Of a stretch of DNA of 64,000 bases, positions 1 through 9,345 are shown piece after piece; the stretch's first letter is position 1; each line of letters begins with the position of its first letter. The notes beneath the pieces are model-generated. The model saw only the letters and a program-made list of their open reading frames with translations, was not told the origin of the DNA and made no database searches. The position numbers and the translations under genes are program-made. The DNA is from Streptomyces sannanensis (GTDB taxonomy: Bacteria > Actinomycetota > Actinomycetes > Streptomycetales > Streptomycetaceae): positions 1,674,001 to 1,738,000 of the forward strand of contig NZ_BAAAYL010000001.1 in the NCBI RefSeq assembly GCF_039536205.1, written 5' to 3'.

Positions 1-2
1 AG

Positions 3-755
3 AGCAGCCGGGCCAACCGGGGCTGGTGGGACCGCAACGCGGACGAGTACCAGAGCGACCACGGCGGCTTCCTCGGCGACGACCGCTTCGTCTGGGGGCC
101 CGAAGGGCTCGACGAGACGGAAGCCCGGCTGCTCGGGCCCGCCGGCTCCCTGAAGGGCCTCGACATCCTCGAGATCGGCGCCGGAGCGGCCCAGTGCTCC
201 CGCTGGCTGGCCGCGCAGGGCGCCAGGCCGGTCGCACTGGACCTCTCGCACCGCCAGCTCCAGCACGCGCTGCGGATCGGTGGCGAAGGCCTGTCCCTGG
301 TCGAGGCCGACGCCTCCGCCCTGCCCTTCCGGGACGGCTCCTTCGACCTCGCCTGCTCCGCGTACGGGGCGATTCCGTTCGTCGCCGACCCGGTGGAGGT
401 CTTCCGCGAGGTACGGCGTGTCCTGCGGCCCGGCGGCCGCTGGGTCTTCTCCGTCACCCACCCCATCCGCTGGGCCTTCCCCGACGAGCCCGGCCCCGAG
501 GGCCTGTCCGTCTCGGCCTCCTATTTCGACCGTACGCCGTACGTCGAGCAGGACGAGCAGGGCCGCGCGGTGTACGTCGAGCACCACAGGACCATCGGCG
601 ACCGGGTACGCGACGTGGTGGCCGGCGGCTTCCGACTGCTCGACCTGGTCGAGCCCGAGTGGCCCGAGTGGAACGACCAGGAGTGGGGCGGCTGGTCACC
701 GCTGCGCGGAAGCCTGATCCCCGGCACGGCGATCTTCGTCTGCGAAAGGGACTGA
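3..755 (+). CDS. Class I SAM-dependent methyltransferase (5' end outside window)
   Basis: The reading frame is open from the left edge to a TGA at 753-755, so the start codon lies outside the window. The translation has a Rossmann-type SAM site: motif I reads LEIGAGAAQCSRWLA, followed by a post-I acidic strand ending ALDLS and the LPFRDGSFDLA stretch typical of ubiE-like (Methyltransf_11) enzymes. The C-terminal part (YFDRTPY, WPEWNDQEWGGW) matches the Streptomyces subfamily of this fold as I know it. It should transfer a methyl group from SAM to an unidentified small molecule in the cytosol. The substrate cannot be told from the sequence. Confidence 0.88.
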   Translation, partial: SSRANRGWWDRNADEYQSDHGGFLGDDRFVWGPEGLDETEARLLGPAGSLKGLDILEIGAGAAQCSRWLAAQGARPVALDLSHRQLQHALRIGGEGLSLVEADASALPFRDGSFDLACSAYGAIPFVADPVEVFREVRRVLRPGGRWVFSVTHPIRWAFPDEPGPEGLSVSASYFDRTPYVEQDEQGRAVYVEHHRTIGDRVRDVVAGGFRLLDLVEPEWPEWNDQEWGGWSPLRGSLIPGTAIFVCERD

Positions 756-823
756 GCGCGACGCCGGGGCAACCAGCCGGCCCAGGACAACACCCGGGCC
801 CGGTCGGCAACGGGACCCGCAAC

Positions 824-940
824 CGGCAGCAACCCCGGACCGGCAGCACGCACCCGGCAACCGAGGGCAACCCCGAGCCGCACCAGGCAACGGCAGCAAC
901 CCCGGACCAGCCCCCGGCCGCACCCGCAACCGGCAGCAAC
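824..940. repeat. Three copies of CGGCAGCAAC in a GGCAACC-rich spacer
   Basis: The 216-bp gap between the methyltransferase gene and hrpB is built of short GC-rich words. CGGCAGCAAC occurs at 824-833, 891-900 and 931-940, with related GGCAACC words between them. The first two copies share the longer extension CGGCAGCAACCCCGGAC. No gene is evident. It could be slippage-derived spacer sequence or a set of protein-binding sites. Confidence 0.6.
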
Positions 941-971
941 CGGTGCCCCCAGGCCCGCCCCGAGGAGCGCG

Positions 972-3689
972 GTGAGCCGCGTCCCGCGCGCCGCAGGCGC
1001 GTGCGGACGCCGCGCCGGCTGGAACACTGGTTCGGTGATCCGCGACGACATCCTGACCGGCCTTCCGGTCCGTACCGCCGTGCCCGCGCTGCGGCGGGCC
1101 CTCGACGGACACGGCTGCGCCGTGCTCTGCGCGCCGCCCGGCACCGGCAAGACCACTCTGGTGCCGCTGGCGCTCGCCGGGCTCACCGGGGACGGCGGTC
1201 CGGTGCGGCGTGTGCTCGTCGCCGAGCCGCGCCGGATCGCGGCCCGCGCGGCCGCCCGGCGGATGGCCTGGCTGCTCGGCGAGCAAAGCGAGATGGGGGT
1301 CCCCCCGGCCGGAGGCTGGGGGAGAAGCGAGACGGGGGTTCCCCCGGCCGAAGGCCGGGGGAAGGTGGGCGGCCAGGTGGGCTTCACCGTGCGCGGGGAG
1401 CGCGTGGTGGGGCCCGGGACGGTCGTGGAGGTCGTCACCACCGGTGTCCTGTTGCAGCGGCTGCAGCGCGACCAGGAGCTGACCGGCGTGGACGTGGTGA
1501 TCCTCGACGAGTGCCACGAACGGCACCTCGACGCGGACACCGCCGCCGCCTTCCTGCTCGACGTACAGGCCGCGCTCCGGCCCGAGCTGCGGCTGGTGGC
1601 GGCCTCCGCCACCACCGACGCCGAAAGCTGGGCCCGGCTGCTCGGTGACGCGCCCGTCGTACGCGCCGAGGGCGTCTCCCACCCGGTGGACGTGGTGTGG
1701 GCACCCCCCGCCCGGCCGGTGCGGCCGCCGCACGGCATGCGGGTCGACCCGGCGCTGCTCGGCCATGTCGCCTCGGTGGTGCAGCAAGCGCTGGCCGAGC
1801 GGGAGGGCGATGTGCTGTGCTTCCTGCCCGGCGTCGGCGAGATCGCCCGCGTCGCGAAGCAGCTGACCGGGCTGGACGCCGAGGTCCTCCAGGTCCACGG
1901 CCGGGCCCCGGCCGCCGTGCAGGACGCGGTCCTCGCCGGGTCCTCCGGCACCCGGCGGGTCGTCCTCGCCACCTCGGTGGCCGAGTCGAGCCTGACGGTG
2001 CCGGGCGTGCGGATCGTCGTCGACGCGGGCCTGGCGCGGGAGCCGCGCACGGACCACGCCCGGGGACTGAGCGCGCTGACGACCGTCCGGGCCTCCCGCG
2101 CCGCCGCCCGCCAGCGCGCGGGCCGCGCCGGACGCGAGGCACCGGGCACCGTCTACCGCTGCTGGGACGAGGCCGAGGACGTCCGCCTGCCGGCCTTCCC
2201 CTCCCCCGAGATCAAGGTCGCCGACCTCACCGCGTTCGTCCTCCAGGCCGCGTGCTGGGGCGACCCCGACGCGTCCGGGCTGGCGCTGCTGGACCCGCCG
2301 CCGGCCGGGGCGATGGCCGCGGCCCGTTCCGTGCTGACCGCGATCGGCGCGGTGGACACATCGGGCCGGCCGACGGACCGCGGCGTGGCGATGTCCCGCC
2401 TCGGCCTCCACCCCCGCCTCGGCCGCGCCCTCCTCGACGGCGCACCGCTGGTCGGCCCACGCCGGGCGGCCGAGGTGGTCGCGCTGCTGAGCGAGGAGCC
2501 ACCACGGGAGTACGGCGACGACCTCGCGGCGGCCTGGCGCACGGCGCGCCGGGGCGGCGACGCGTACGCGGCCCGCTGGCGCCAGGAAGCCCGCCGCCTG
2601 GCCAGGACGGTCGGGTCCGTGGGGGACGCCTCGGCGGACCTCTCCCCCACCGCGCCCCTTCCCGCCGCCCTGAGCGACGACGCCGTCGTCGGGCTCGTCG
2701 CCGCGCTCGCCTTCCCGGAGCGGGTGGCCAGGTCACGCGGCGACGGGCAGTACCTCATGGCGTCCGGGACCGGGGCCGAGCTCGGTGAGGGCTCCCCTCT
2801 GCGCCACGCGCCCTGGCTTGCGGTGGCCGTCGCCGACCGGCCCTCCCCCAGCGCCTTCGGCCTGGGGGGACCCCCATCTCGCTTTGCTCGCTCCGCCTCG
2901 GCGCGCGTGCGGCTCGCCGCGCTGATCGACGAGGACATCGCACGGCTCGCCGCCGGGCATCTGCTCGCGTCGGGCGAGGAGGTGCGCTGGGAGGACGGTG
3001 ACGTCGTCGCCCGCGACGCCGAACGGCTGGGGGCCGTCGAGCTGTCCGTACGGCCCCTGAAGGACCCGGATCCGGCGCTGGTGCGTGCCGCGCTGGCCGA
3101 GGGGCTGCGACGCGAAGGGCTCGGGCTGCTGCGCTGGACCCCGGACTCGGAGACGCTGCGCCGGCGGCTCGGCTTTCTGCACCACACGCTGGGCGCGCCC
3201 TGGCCGGATGTGTCGGACGCCTCGTTGCTCGGCCGTACGGACGAGTGGCTGGAGCCCGAGCTGTCGCGGGCCCGGCGCAGGGCCGATCTGGGGCGCATCG
3301 ACGCGGGGCAGGCCCTGCGGCGGCTGCTTCCGTGGGCGACGGGCGAGGCCGCGCGGCTGGACGAGCTGGCACCGGAGCGTATCGAGGTGCCCAGCGGTTC
3401 GCGGGTACGCGTCGACTACGAAGGCGAGCAGCCGGTGCTGGCGGTGAAGCTCCAGGAGATGTTCGGGCTCGACGGGACGCCGGTGGTGGCGGGTGTGCCG
3501 GTGCTGGTGCACCTGCTGTCCCCGGCCGGGCGGCCTGCCGCGGTCACGGCGGATCTGGCGTCGTTCTGGAAGGACGGATACCGGTCCGTACGGGCCGAGC
3601 TGCGCGGCCGCTACCCCAAGCACCCGTGGCCGGAGGACCCTTCGACAGCGGAGCCGACCCGGCACACCAACGCGCGGCTCAGGCGGTGA
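972..3689 (+). CDS. hrpB: ATP-dependent RNA helicase HrpB
   Basis: DExH-box helicase of the HrpA/HrpB group. From a GTG at 972 it is 905 residues. Walker A (PPGTGKTT) is near residues 55-62, the DExH box reads DECHE near 179-183, motif III is SATTD, and motif VI is QRAGRAGR. The C-terminal HrpB-specific region follows. GAGGAG at 962-967 supports the GTG at 972; a second GTG at 1035 (reading VIRDDILTGLPV) matches the usual family start and cannot be excluded. Two in-frame additions, near residues 105-131 and 625-640, come from a repeated palindromic element (listed separately). Cytosolic; its RNA target in actinobacteria is unknown to me. Confidence 0.93.
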   Translation: MSRVPRAAGACGRRAGWNTGSVIRDDILTGLPVRTAVPALRRALDGHGCAVLCAPPGTGKTTLVPLALAGLTGDGGPVRRVLVAEPRRIAARAAARRMAWLLGEQSEMGVPPAGGWGRSETGVPPAEGRGKVGGQVGFTVRGERVVGPGTVVEVVTTGVLLQRLQRDQELTGVDVVILDECHERHLDADTAAAFLLDVQAALRPELRLVAASATTDAESWARLLGDAPVVRAEGVSHPVDVVWAPPARPVRPPHGMRVDPALLGHVASVVQQALAEREGDVLCFLPGVGEIARVAKQLTGLDAEVLQVHGRAPAAVQDAVLAGSSGTRRVVLATSVAESSLTVPGVRIVVDAGLAREPRTDHARGLSALTTVRASRAAARQRAGRAGREAPGTVYRCWDEAEDVRLPAFPSPEIKVADLTAFVLQAACWGDPDASGLALLDPPPAGAMAAARSVLTAIGAVDTSGRPTDRGVAMSRLGLHPRLGRALLDGAPLVGPRRAAEVVALLSEEPPREYGDDLAAAWRTARRGGDAYAARWRQEARRLARTVGSVGDASADLSPTAPLPAALSDDAVVGLVAALAFPERVARSRGDGQYLMASGTGAELGEGSPLRHAPWLAVAVADRPSPSAFGLGGPPSRFARSASARVRLAALIDEDIARLAAGHLLASGEEVRWEDGDVVARDAERLGAVELSVRPLKDPDPALVRAALAEGLRREGLGLLRWTPDSETLRRRLGFLHHTLGAPWPDVSDASLLGRTDEWLEPELSRARRRADLGRIDAGQALRRLLPWATGEAARLDELAPERIEVPSGSRVRVDYEGEQPVLAVKLQEMFGLDGTPVVAGVPVLVHLLSPAGRPAAVTADLASFWKDGYRSVRAELRGRYPKHPWPEDPSTAEPTRHTNARLRR
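1281..1364. repeat. GC-rich palindromic element, two tandem units, inside hrpB
   Basis: Two adjacent units share GAGA-Y-GGGGGT followed by CCCCCGGCC and, after a GGA or GAA turn, GGCTGGGGG or GGCCGGGGG. Each can fold into a strong hairpin. The insertion is in frame and adds about 26 residues (reading SEMGVPPAGGWG, then SETGVPPAEGRG) between the helicase stretches LLGEQ and VGGQVGFTV, where the family normally has no such linker. The first 26 bp (1281-1306) recur as a perfect inverted copy at 2864-2889 in the same gene. Confidence 0.85.
2842..2889. repeat. Second, inverted copy of the palindromic element inside hrpB
   Basis: CTCCCCCAGCGCCTTCGG, then CCTGGGGGGACCCCC, then ATCTCGCTTTGCTC. Bases 2864-2889 are the exact reverse complement of 1281-1306. 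The copy is in frame and encodes the low-complexity residues SPSAFGLGGPPSRFARS between LAVAVADRP and ARVRLAALID. The pair could fold on itself in the mRNA or promote inversion of the 1.58 kb between them. Confidence 0.82.
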
Positions 3690-3702
3690 CATGCGGCGAC
3701 GA

Positions 3703-3739
3703 CCCCTCCCGGCGGAGCTGACACCGTTTCGGGGAGGGG
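3703..3739. terminator. Hairpin between convergent hrpB and transglycosylase genes
   Basis: CCCCTCCC at 3703-3710 pairs with GGGAGGGG at 3732-3739. It lies between the hrpB stop (3689) and the stop of the opposite-strand gene (3759), where a bidirectional terminator is expected. There is no T-run, which is common in this GC range. Confidence 0.5.
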
Positions 3740-3758
3740 CCGCCCTCGGACGGTCCGG

Positions 3759-5477
3759 TTATGCGACCTTCAGCTCGAGAGTGAGGGTCGCGCCGCCGGT
3801 GGTGGTGATCCGGAGCAGGTAGGTGCCCGTCAGCTCGTCCGTGAAGATCTTCGGGAGCCGCAGCACGCCGTCGGCGTCGGTCTTCAGCCCGTCGAGGGTG
3901 CGGACCGGATTGCCCTGTGCGTCCTTGAAGTACGGGCCCTTGTCGTTCGCGGACGGGTCGTCCGCGGACTTGATCAGGGTGGCGGTCGCCGCCACGCCCG
4001 AAGCCGCGGCGCCCTTGTAGGTGGCCTTGAGCTCCACCGGCTCGGCGAACTCGGCACCCGGCGCGGCCGTCAGCTCCGCGCTGCCGGCCCGGGTCAGGGC
4101 GTCCGCCTGACGGGCCGTCACGGTGGCGGTGTAGTCGAGGCCGGGCAGCGCGCGGCCGGCGACCGTGACCCGCACGGTGAACTCGCCCGTGCGCTCTCCC
4201 GCCCGCAGAACCGGCGCGGTCGCCGTGCCGCCGGCGCCGGTCATGACGACGATGTCGTCCGAACCGCCGGTGAAGCGGGCGTCGGTGCCGCCCATGATCT
4301 GGAAGCGCACCGGAACTCCGGCCAGCGCCGCGCCGGAGGCGTCCTCCGCCCGCACCCGCGGCCGCTCGGCGAACGCGCTGCCCGCGGTGGCGGTCAGCGC
4401 CCCGGTGTCCGCGTCCTCGATGCGGCTGACGCGCTGCAGCGGGGGCGTCGGGGTGGGCGTCGGCGTCGACGTCGGGGGCTTCGTGGCCGGAGGTGTGGTG
4501 GGAGGCGGCGTCGGAGACGGCTTGTTGCCCGCGGGCGGCGTCGGAGACGGCTTGTTGCCCGCGGGCGGCGTCGGAGACGGCTTGTTGCCCGCGGGCGGCG
4601 TCGGCTTGTGAGTGGCCGTCGGAGTCGCCGGCGGGGTGGGCGTCGGAGTGCTCGGTGTGGTGGGCGGGGTGGTCGGCAGGACGCCGGTGCCGTCCGGGAC
4701 CTCGTGCGTACCGCGCTTGTAGTACCGGAACCAGGACATGACGGTGTTCAGGTACTCCCGGGAGTGGTTGTAACCCAGGATCGACCGGTCCATGTCCGAC
4801 TGGACCGCCAGGTCACGGTCGCCCACGCACAGATAACGGCCCGCGGCGAGCGCCGCGTCGTAGATGTTGTTCGGGTCCTTGCGGCCGTCGTTGTTGCCGT
4901 CCTGGCCCCAGGTGGCCCAGGTCTGCGGGATGAACTGCATCGGGCCGACCGCTCGGTCGTGTGTGCTGTCGCCGTCGAACGCGCCGTTGTCGGTGTCGGA
5001 GATGTTGGCGAAGCCGACACCGTTGAGGACCGGGCCGAGGATCGGGGTGAGAGTAGTGCCGTTGGCGTCCACCTTGCCGCCGCGCGCCTGGCCCGACTCG
5101 ACCTTGCCGATCGCGGCGAGCAGTTCCCACGGAAGGTGGCAGCCCGGGTCGGAGGCGCCGACGGTCGACTCCGCGCGCTTGTACGCGGCCAGCACGGAGG
5201 CGGGTATGCCGGACTGTGCCTCGGTCGCGCCCGCCGGCAGGTCGACCGAGGTGCCGGGCTCGCCGGGGGTGACGAGCGGCGGAAGGTCCGTGTGGTAAGG
5301 GGAGTTGCCGGTGACCGGGGTACCGGAAGGCGGGGCCGCGTCGGACGTCGGCTGGTCGCCGGAGGCGGCGGCCGTGCTGCCCGGCGCCTGGGAGGCGGCG
5401 AGCGCCGCGACGGCTACCGCGGCCACAGCGGTGTTGGTCGCCCCCTTGCGCAGCCGTCGTCCGAATTGCGCAGCCAT
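3759..5477 (-). CDS. Secreted lytic murein transglycosylase with proline-rich linker and Ig-like tail
   Basis: 572 residues from ATG. An N-terminal signal (RRLRKGATNTAVAAVAVAALAAS) predicts export. The catalytic domain, about residues 95-260, has the SLT/MltB-like features AAIGKVESG (likely catalytic Glu at 127) and VGPMQFIPQTW (178-187). It should cleave the MurNAc-GlcNAc bond of peptidoglycan outside the membrane. Residues about 270-345 are a Pro/Thr-rich linker with three copies of PAGNKPSPTP. The C-terminal 220 residues look like one or two bacterial Ig-like (Big) domains (AGVPVRFQI, GTATAPVLRAGE, TGEFTVRVTVAG). It converges with hrpB. Confidence 0.88.
   Translation of the reverse strand: MAAQFGRRLRKGATNTAVAAVAVAALAASQAPGSTAAASGDQPTSDAAPPSGTPVTGNSPYHTDLPPLVTPGEPGTSVDLPAGATEAQSGIPASVLAAYKRAESTVGASDPGCHLPWELLAAIGKVESGQARGGKVDANGTTLTPILGPVLNGVGFANISDTDNGAFDGDSTHDRAVGPMQFIPQTWATWGQDGNNDGRKDPNNIYDAALAAGRYLCVGDRDLAVQSDMDRSILGYNHSREYLNTVMSWFRYYKRGTHEVPDGTGVLPTTPPTTPSTPTPTPPATPTATHKPTPPAGNKPSPTPPAGNKPSPTPPAGNKPSPTPPPTTPPATKPPTSTPTPTPTPPLQRVSRIEDADTGALTATAGSAFAERPRVRAEDASGAALAGVPVRFQIMGGTDARFTGGSDDIVVMTGAGGTATAPVLRAGERTGEFTVRVTVAGRALPGLDYTATVTARQADALTRAGSAELTAAPGAEFAEPVELKATYKGAAASGVAATATLIKSADDPSANDKGPYFKDAQGNPVRTLDGLKTDADGVLRLPKIFTDELTGTYLLRITTTGGATLTLELKVA
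4501..4590. repeat. 30-bp tandem repeat x3 in the transglycosylase linker
   Basis: Units at 4501-4530, 4531-4560 and 4561-4590, followed by a partial unit, are nearly identical (shared core GTCGGAGACGGCTTGTTGCC). On the coding strand they give PAGNKPSPTP three times. Such in-frame repeats usually vary in number between strains and set linker length. Confidence 0.9.
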
Positions 5478-5675
5478 GAGGTCTGGTTCCTCCCCGTCGT
5501 CGGCAGTTCGCGCTCCCCGCGCGAGGACTCATGTGACCCTACGACAACTAGCGGCCCCATGACACCGAGGCGTGACCAGATTTCACCAGTTCGCCACGAT
5601 CACTTCGCGTCCGATTTCTATTCGTCACGTCCCGCATACTGAGCGGCATTGATCACACAACCACCAAGGGGGATC

Positions 5676-6503
5676 ATGCCGTTCACACTGAGCCATGCCG
5701 CGGCCGTGCTGCCGGGGATACGACGGGACGGCGCGGCCCGCGGACCGCTCATCGCCTCCGCACTGGTCGCCGGATCCTTCTCACCCGACATGACCTATTT
5801 CGCCGCCTCGTTCGTGCCCGCCGCGATGCCCTTCGGTGACGTCACGCACTCGGTCGTCGGTGTCGTCACCGTCGATGTGCTCATCACCGCCGTACTGGCC
5901 GGACTGTGGCTGCTGCTGCGTGAACCGGTGGTGGCGCTGCTGCCGCGGGGATGGCAGGGACGCGTCCATGCCTTCGTACGCGGGCAGTCGTGGCGCGGAG
6001 CGCGACTGCCTTCGTCGGCATGGCGGTTCGCCCTGTCGGCGGCGATCGGGGCGAGTACGCATGTCTTCTGGGACACGTTCACGCACCTGGACCGGTGGGG
6101 CATGAAGGTGCTGCCGGTGCTCGGCGAGATCGTGGCGGGCTTCCCCGTCTATCTGTATCTGCAGTACGGCGGCTCGGCGGTGGCCCTGGTGGTGATCGTC
6201 TGGTTCGTCGCCTCGTCACTGTGCCGGCTCCCGGCGGCCGCGTCGCCGCCCGTGCCGGCACTGGACGCGCGCGGCCGATGGAGTGCGGCTGCCCTGCTCG
6301 TGGGATGTGCGGCGGTGGGTGCGGTGCACCGCTGCGTGCGCTGGTACGCGTACCACGGCGACGGCACACTGCTGGGCCTGATCCCCTCCGCGTGCTTCGG
6401 CGCGGGCGCGGGCCTCGCGGTGGGACTGCTGCTGTACGCGACCACGGTCCGCCTGCGCACGAAATCGCCGGACAGGCTCAAAGCGAGCCTGCCCGGCGAC
6501 TGA
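5676..6503 (+). CDS. DUF4184 family membrane protein
   Basis: 275 residues from the ATG at 5676, chosen over an in-frame TTG at 5649 because AAGGGGG (5666-5672) lies just upstream and because family members begin MPFTLSHAA. It has conserved-looking SFSPDMTYF and HVFWDTFTH motifs and about five hydrophobic segments (VVTVDVLITAVLAGLWLLL, YGGSAVALVVIVWFVASSL, AALLVGCAAVGAV and others). The His/Asp motifs recall metal-dependent membrane hydrolases such as YdjM/LexA-regulated proteins, but the function is not established. Confidence 0.85.
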   Translation: MPFTLSHAAAVLPGIRRDGAARGPLIASALVAGSFSPDMTYFAASFVPAAMPFGDVTHSVVGVVTVDVLITAVLAGLWLLLREPVVALLPRGWQGRVHAFVRGQSWRGARLPSSAWRFALSAAIGASTHVFWDTFTHLDRWGMKVLPVLGEIVAGFPVYLYLQYGGSAVALVVIVWFVASSLCRLPAAASPPVPALDARGRWSAAALLVGCAAVGAVHRCVRWYAYHGDGTLLGLIPSACFGAGAGLAVGLLLYATTVRLRTKSPDRLKASLPGD

Positions 6504-6530
6504 GGGCAATACTCGAAGGGCGTTCCGGCG

Positions 6531-9236
6531 TCAGTGCGCCGCCGACTCCCAGTCCGGGCCGACGCCCACCGAGACGTCCAGGGGGGCGCGGAGTTCGACC
6601 GCGGCCGACATCTCGCGGCGGACCAGCTCCTCGACCCGCTCCCGCTCGCCCGGGGCGACCTCCAGCACGATTTCGTCGTGGACCTGGAGCAGCATCCGGG
6701 ACTCGAGACCGGCCTCGGCCAGAGCCTGGTCGACCTTGAGCATGGCCACCTTGACGATGTCCGCCGCGGTGCCCTGGATCGGGGCGTTGAGCGCCATCCG
6801 CTCGGCCATCTCGCGGCGCTGGCGGTTGTCGCTGTTCAGGTCGGGCAGATAGCGGCGCCGGCCGAACATCGTCTCCGTGTACCCCGTGGCACGCGCCTCG
6901 TCGACGACCCGGCGCAGATAGTCACGGACCCCGCCGAAGCGCTCGAAGTACGTGTCCATCAGGCCGCGCGCCTCCGCCGCCTCGATGTTCAGCTGCTGGG
7001 ACAGCCCGAAGGCCGAGAGCCCGTAGGCCAGTCCGTACGACATCGCCTTGATCTTGCGGCGCATCTCCGCGTCGACGGCGGACTTGTCCACGGCGAACAC
7101 CTGGGAGGCGACGGTGGTGTGCAGGTCCTCGCCGGAGGCGAACGCCTCGATCAGGCCCTCGTCCTCGGACAGATGGGCCATCACCCGCAGCTCGATCTGG
7201 CTGTAGTCGGCGGTCATCAGAGACTCGAAGCCCTCGCCGACGACGAACCCGCGGCGGATCGCCCGGCCCTCGTCCGTGCGCACCGGAATGTTCTGCAGAT
7301 TCGGATCGGTGGAGGAGAGTCGGCCGGTGGCCGCCACCGTCTGGTTGAAAGTGGTGTGGATACGCCCGTCCGTCGCCACCGTCTTGATCAGGCCCTCCAC
7401 GGTGACCCGCAGCTTGGCCTGCTCCCGGTGGCGCAGCATGAGGACCGGCAGTTCGTGGTCGGTCTGGGTGGCCAGCCACGCCAACGCGTCGGCGTCCGTG
7501 GTGTAACCGGTCTTGGTCTTCTTGGTCTTGGGCAGGGCCAGCTCACCGAAGAGGACCTCCTGGAGCTGCTTGGGCGAGCCCAGGTTGAACTCGTGCCCGA
7601 CGGAGGCGTGCGCCTCCTTCACGGCCTGCTGCACGGCGCCCGCGAACTGCTGCTCCATCGCCTCCAGGTGCGCCCGGTCCGCGGCGATGCCGTGGCGTTC
7701 CATCCGGGCGAGCAGCACGGAGGTGGGCAGCTCCATGTCGTGCAGCAGCCCGGCAGCGCCGACCTCCTCGAGCCGCGCGTCGAAGGCCTCGCCGAGGTCG
7801 AGGACGGCGCGCGCCTGCGCCATCAGGGCGTCCGCCTCGGCCTGCTCGTCGGCGCCGAAGGCGAGCTGGCCGTCGGCCGCGGCCGGGGCGAGCTCACGGC
7901 CCAGGTACTCGATGGACAGCGCGTCCAGCGCGAAGGAACGGCGGCCGGGCTTGACCAGGTACGCGGCGAGCGCGGTGTCCATGGTGACGCCGTCGATACG
8001 CCAGCCGTGCTCGGGGAAGACCCGCATGGCGCCCTTGGCGTTGTGCAGCACCTTGGGCCGGGAGGCGTCGGCGATCCACGCGGCGAAGGCCCGCTCGTCG
8101 GCCTCGTCCAGCTGCGACGGGTCGAACCAGGCCGCGGCCCCGTCCGCCGCGGCCAGCGCGATCTCGCTCACATTGCCGCCGCCCAGCCCCCAGGTGTCGA
8201 CGGTGGCCACGCCGAGCTTCCGCGTGCCGTGGGCCTCCAGCCACGGGGCGAGCTCGCCGGAGCCGAGAACCGTGCCGTCCAGCTCCACACCGGCGGCCGG
8301 AGCGGGGGCCTCCTCCTCTCCGGCACCGGGATCGACGGCGAGCAGCCGCTCACGCAGGTTCGGGTTGCGGATCTCCAGGGTGTCCAGGAAGAAGGCCAGC
8401 GCCTTGCGGTCGTACGGAGCACGCTCCAGGTCCGCCACGGCCTTGGGCAGCTCGACGTCACGCACCATCTCGGTCAGCCGGCGGTTGGTCTTCACCGCCT
8501 CCAGATGATCGCGGAGGTTCTGCCCGGCCTTGCCCTTGACCTCGTCGACGCGCTCCACCAGCTCCGCGAAGGAACCGAACTGGTTGATCCACTTCGCGGC
8601 GGTCTTCTCACCGACACCGGGGATGCCCGGCAGATTGTCGGACGGGTCGCCCCGCAGCGCCGCGAAGTCCGGGTACTGCCGCGGGGACAGACCGTACTTC
8701 TCCTCGACCTTCTCCGGTGTGAAACGGGTCAGCTCCGAGACACCCTTGGTCGGATACAGCACGGTGACATGCTCCGTGACCAGCTGGAAGGAGTCCCGGT
8801 CACCGGTGACGATCAGCACCTCGAAGCCGGCCGCCTCGGCCTGCGTGGCCAGTGTGGCGATGATGTCGTCGGCCTCGAAGCCGTCGATCGCGAAGCGCGG
8901 AGCGTTCATCGCGTCCAGCAGCTCGCCGATCAGCTCGACCTGACCCTTGAACTCGTCGGGGGTCTTGGAGCGGTTCGCCTTGTACTCCGGGAACTCCTCC
9001 GAACGCCAGGTCTTGCGGGACACGTCGAAGGCCACCGCGAAATGCGTGGGCGCCTCGTCGCGCAGCGTGTTCGCCAGCATCGACGCGAAGCCATAGATGG
9101 CGTTCGTCGGCTGGCCGGCGGCCGTGGTGAAGTTCTCCGCGGGCAGCGCGAAGAACGCCCGGTACGCCAAGGAGTGCCCGTCCATGAGGAGCAGGCGCGG
9201 ACGGTTCTCTGCGTTGTTCTTCGCTGTCTGAGCCAC
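6531..9236 (-). CDS. polA: DNA polymerase I
   Basis: 901 residues from the GTG at 9236 (VAQTAKNN), in line with the roughly 900-residue actinobacterial enzyme. Frame is open further upstream but family similarity starts here. Order: 5'-nuclease domain (LLLMDGHSLAYRAFFALP, FEADDIIATLA, GVGEKTA), a 3'-5' exonuclease-like domain that appears to lack the usual acidic set, and a family-A polymerase domain with motif A DYSQIELR near 678, motif B RRKIKAMSYGLAYG, and motif C VHDEIV near 852. It fills gaps and removes primers in replication and repair. It converges with the DUF4184 gene, 27 bp between stops. Confidence 0.97.
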   Translation of the reverse strand: MAQTAKNNAENRPRLLLMDGHSLAYRAFFALPAENFTTAAGQPTNAIYGFASMLANTLRDEAPTHFAVAFDVSRKTWRSEEFPEYKANRSKTPDEFKGQVELIGELLDAMNAPRFAIDGFEADDIIATLATQAEAAGFEVLIVTGDRDSFQLVTEHVTVLYPTKGVSELTRFTPEKVEEKYGLSPRQYPDFAALRGDPSDNLPGIPGVGEKTAAKWINQFGSFAELVERVDEVKGKAGQNLRDHLEAVKTNRRLTEMVRDVELPKAVADLERAPYDRKALAFFLDTLEIRNPNLRERLLAVDPGAGEEEAPAPAAGVELDGTVLGSGELAPWLEAHGTRKLGVATVDTWGLGGGNVSEIALAAADGAAAWFDPSQLDEADERAFAAWIADASRPKVLHNAKGAMRVFPEHGWRIDGVTMDTALAAYLVKPGRRSFALDALSIEYLGRELAPAAADGQLAFGADEQAEADALMAQARAVLDLGEAFDARLEEVGAAGLLHDMELPTSVLLARMERHGIAADRAHLEAMEQQFAGAVQQAVKEAHASVGHEFNLGSPKQLQEVLFGELALPKTKKTKTGYTTDADALAWLATQTDHELPVLMLRHREQAKLRVTVEGLIKTVATDGRIHTTFNQTVAATGRLSSTDPNLQNIPVRTDEGRAIRRGFVVGEGFESLMTADYSQIELRVMAHLSEDEGLIEAFASGEDLHTTVASQVFAVDKSAVDAEMRRKIKAMSYGLAYGLSAFGLSQQLNIEAAEARGLMDTYFERFGGVRDYLRRVVDEARATGYTETMFGRRRYLPDLNSDNRQRREMAERMALNAPIQGTAADIVKVAMLKVDQALAEAGLESRMLLQVHDEIVLEVAPGERERVEELVRREMSAAVELRAPLDVSVGVGPDWESAAH

Positions 9237-9345
9237 GCCACGATCCTGCCACGACCCACTGACATTCCGGTCCGCGCCCAGGACAGGACCTACGCCCGCT
9301 CCCCGCCGTCGGCGATGCGTGACAGGATCTGCTGCGAACGCGCCA

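Noticed and set aside
4501..4590. Possible CRISPR or iteron array
   Set aside because: The 30-bp units are contiguous and encode the PAGNKPSPTP linker of the transglycosylase.
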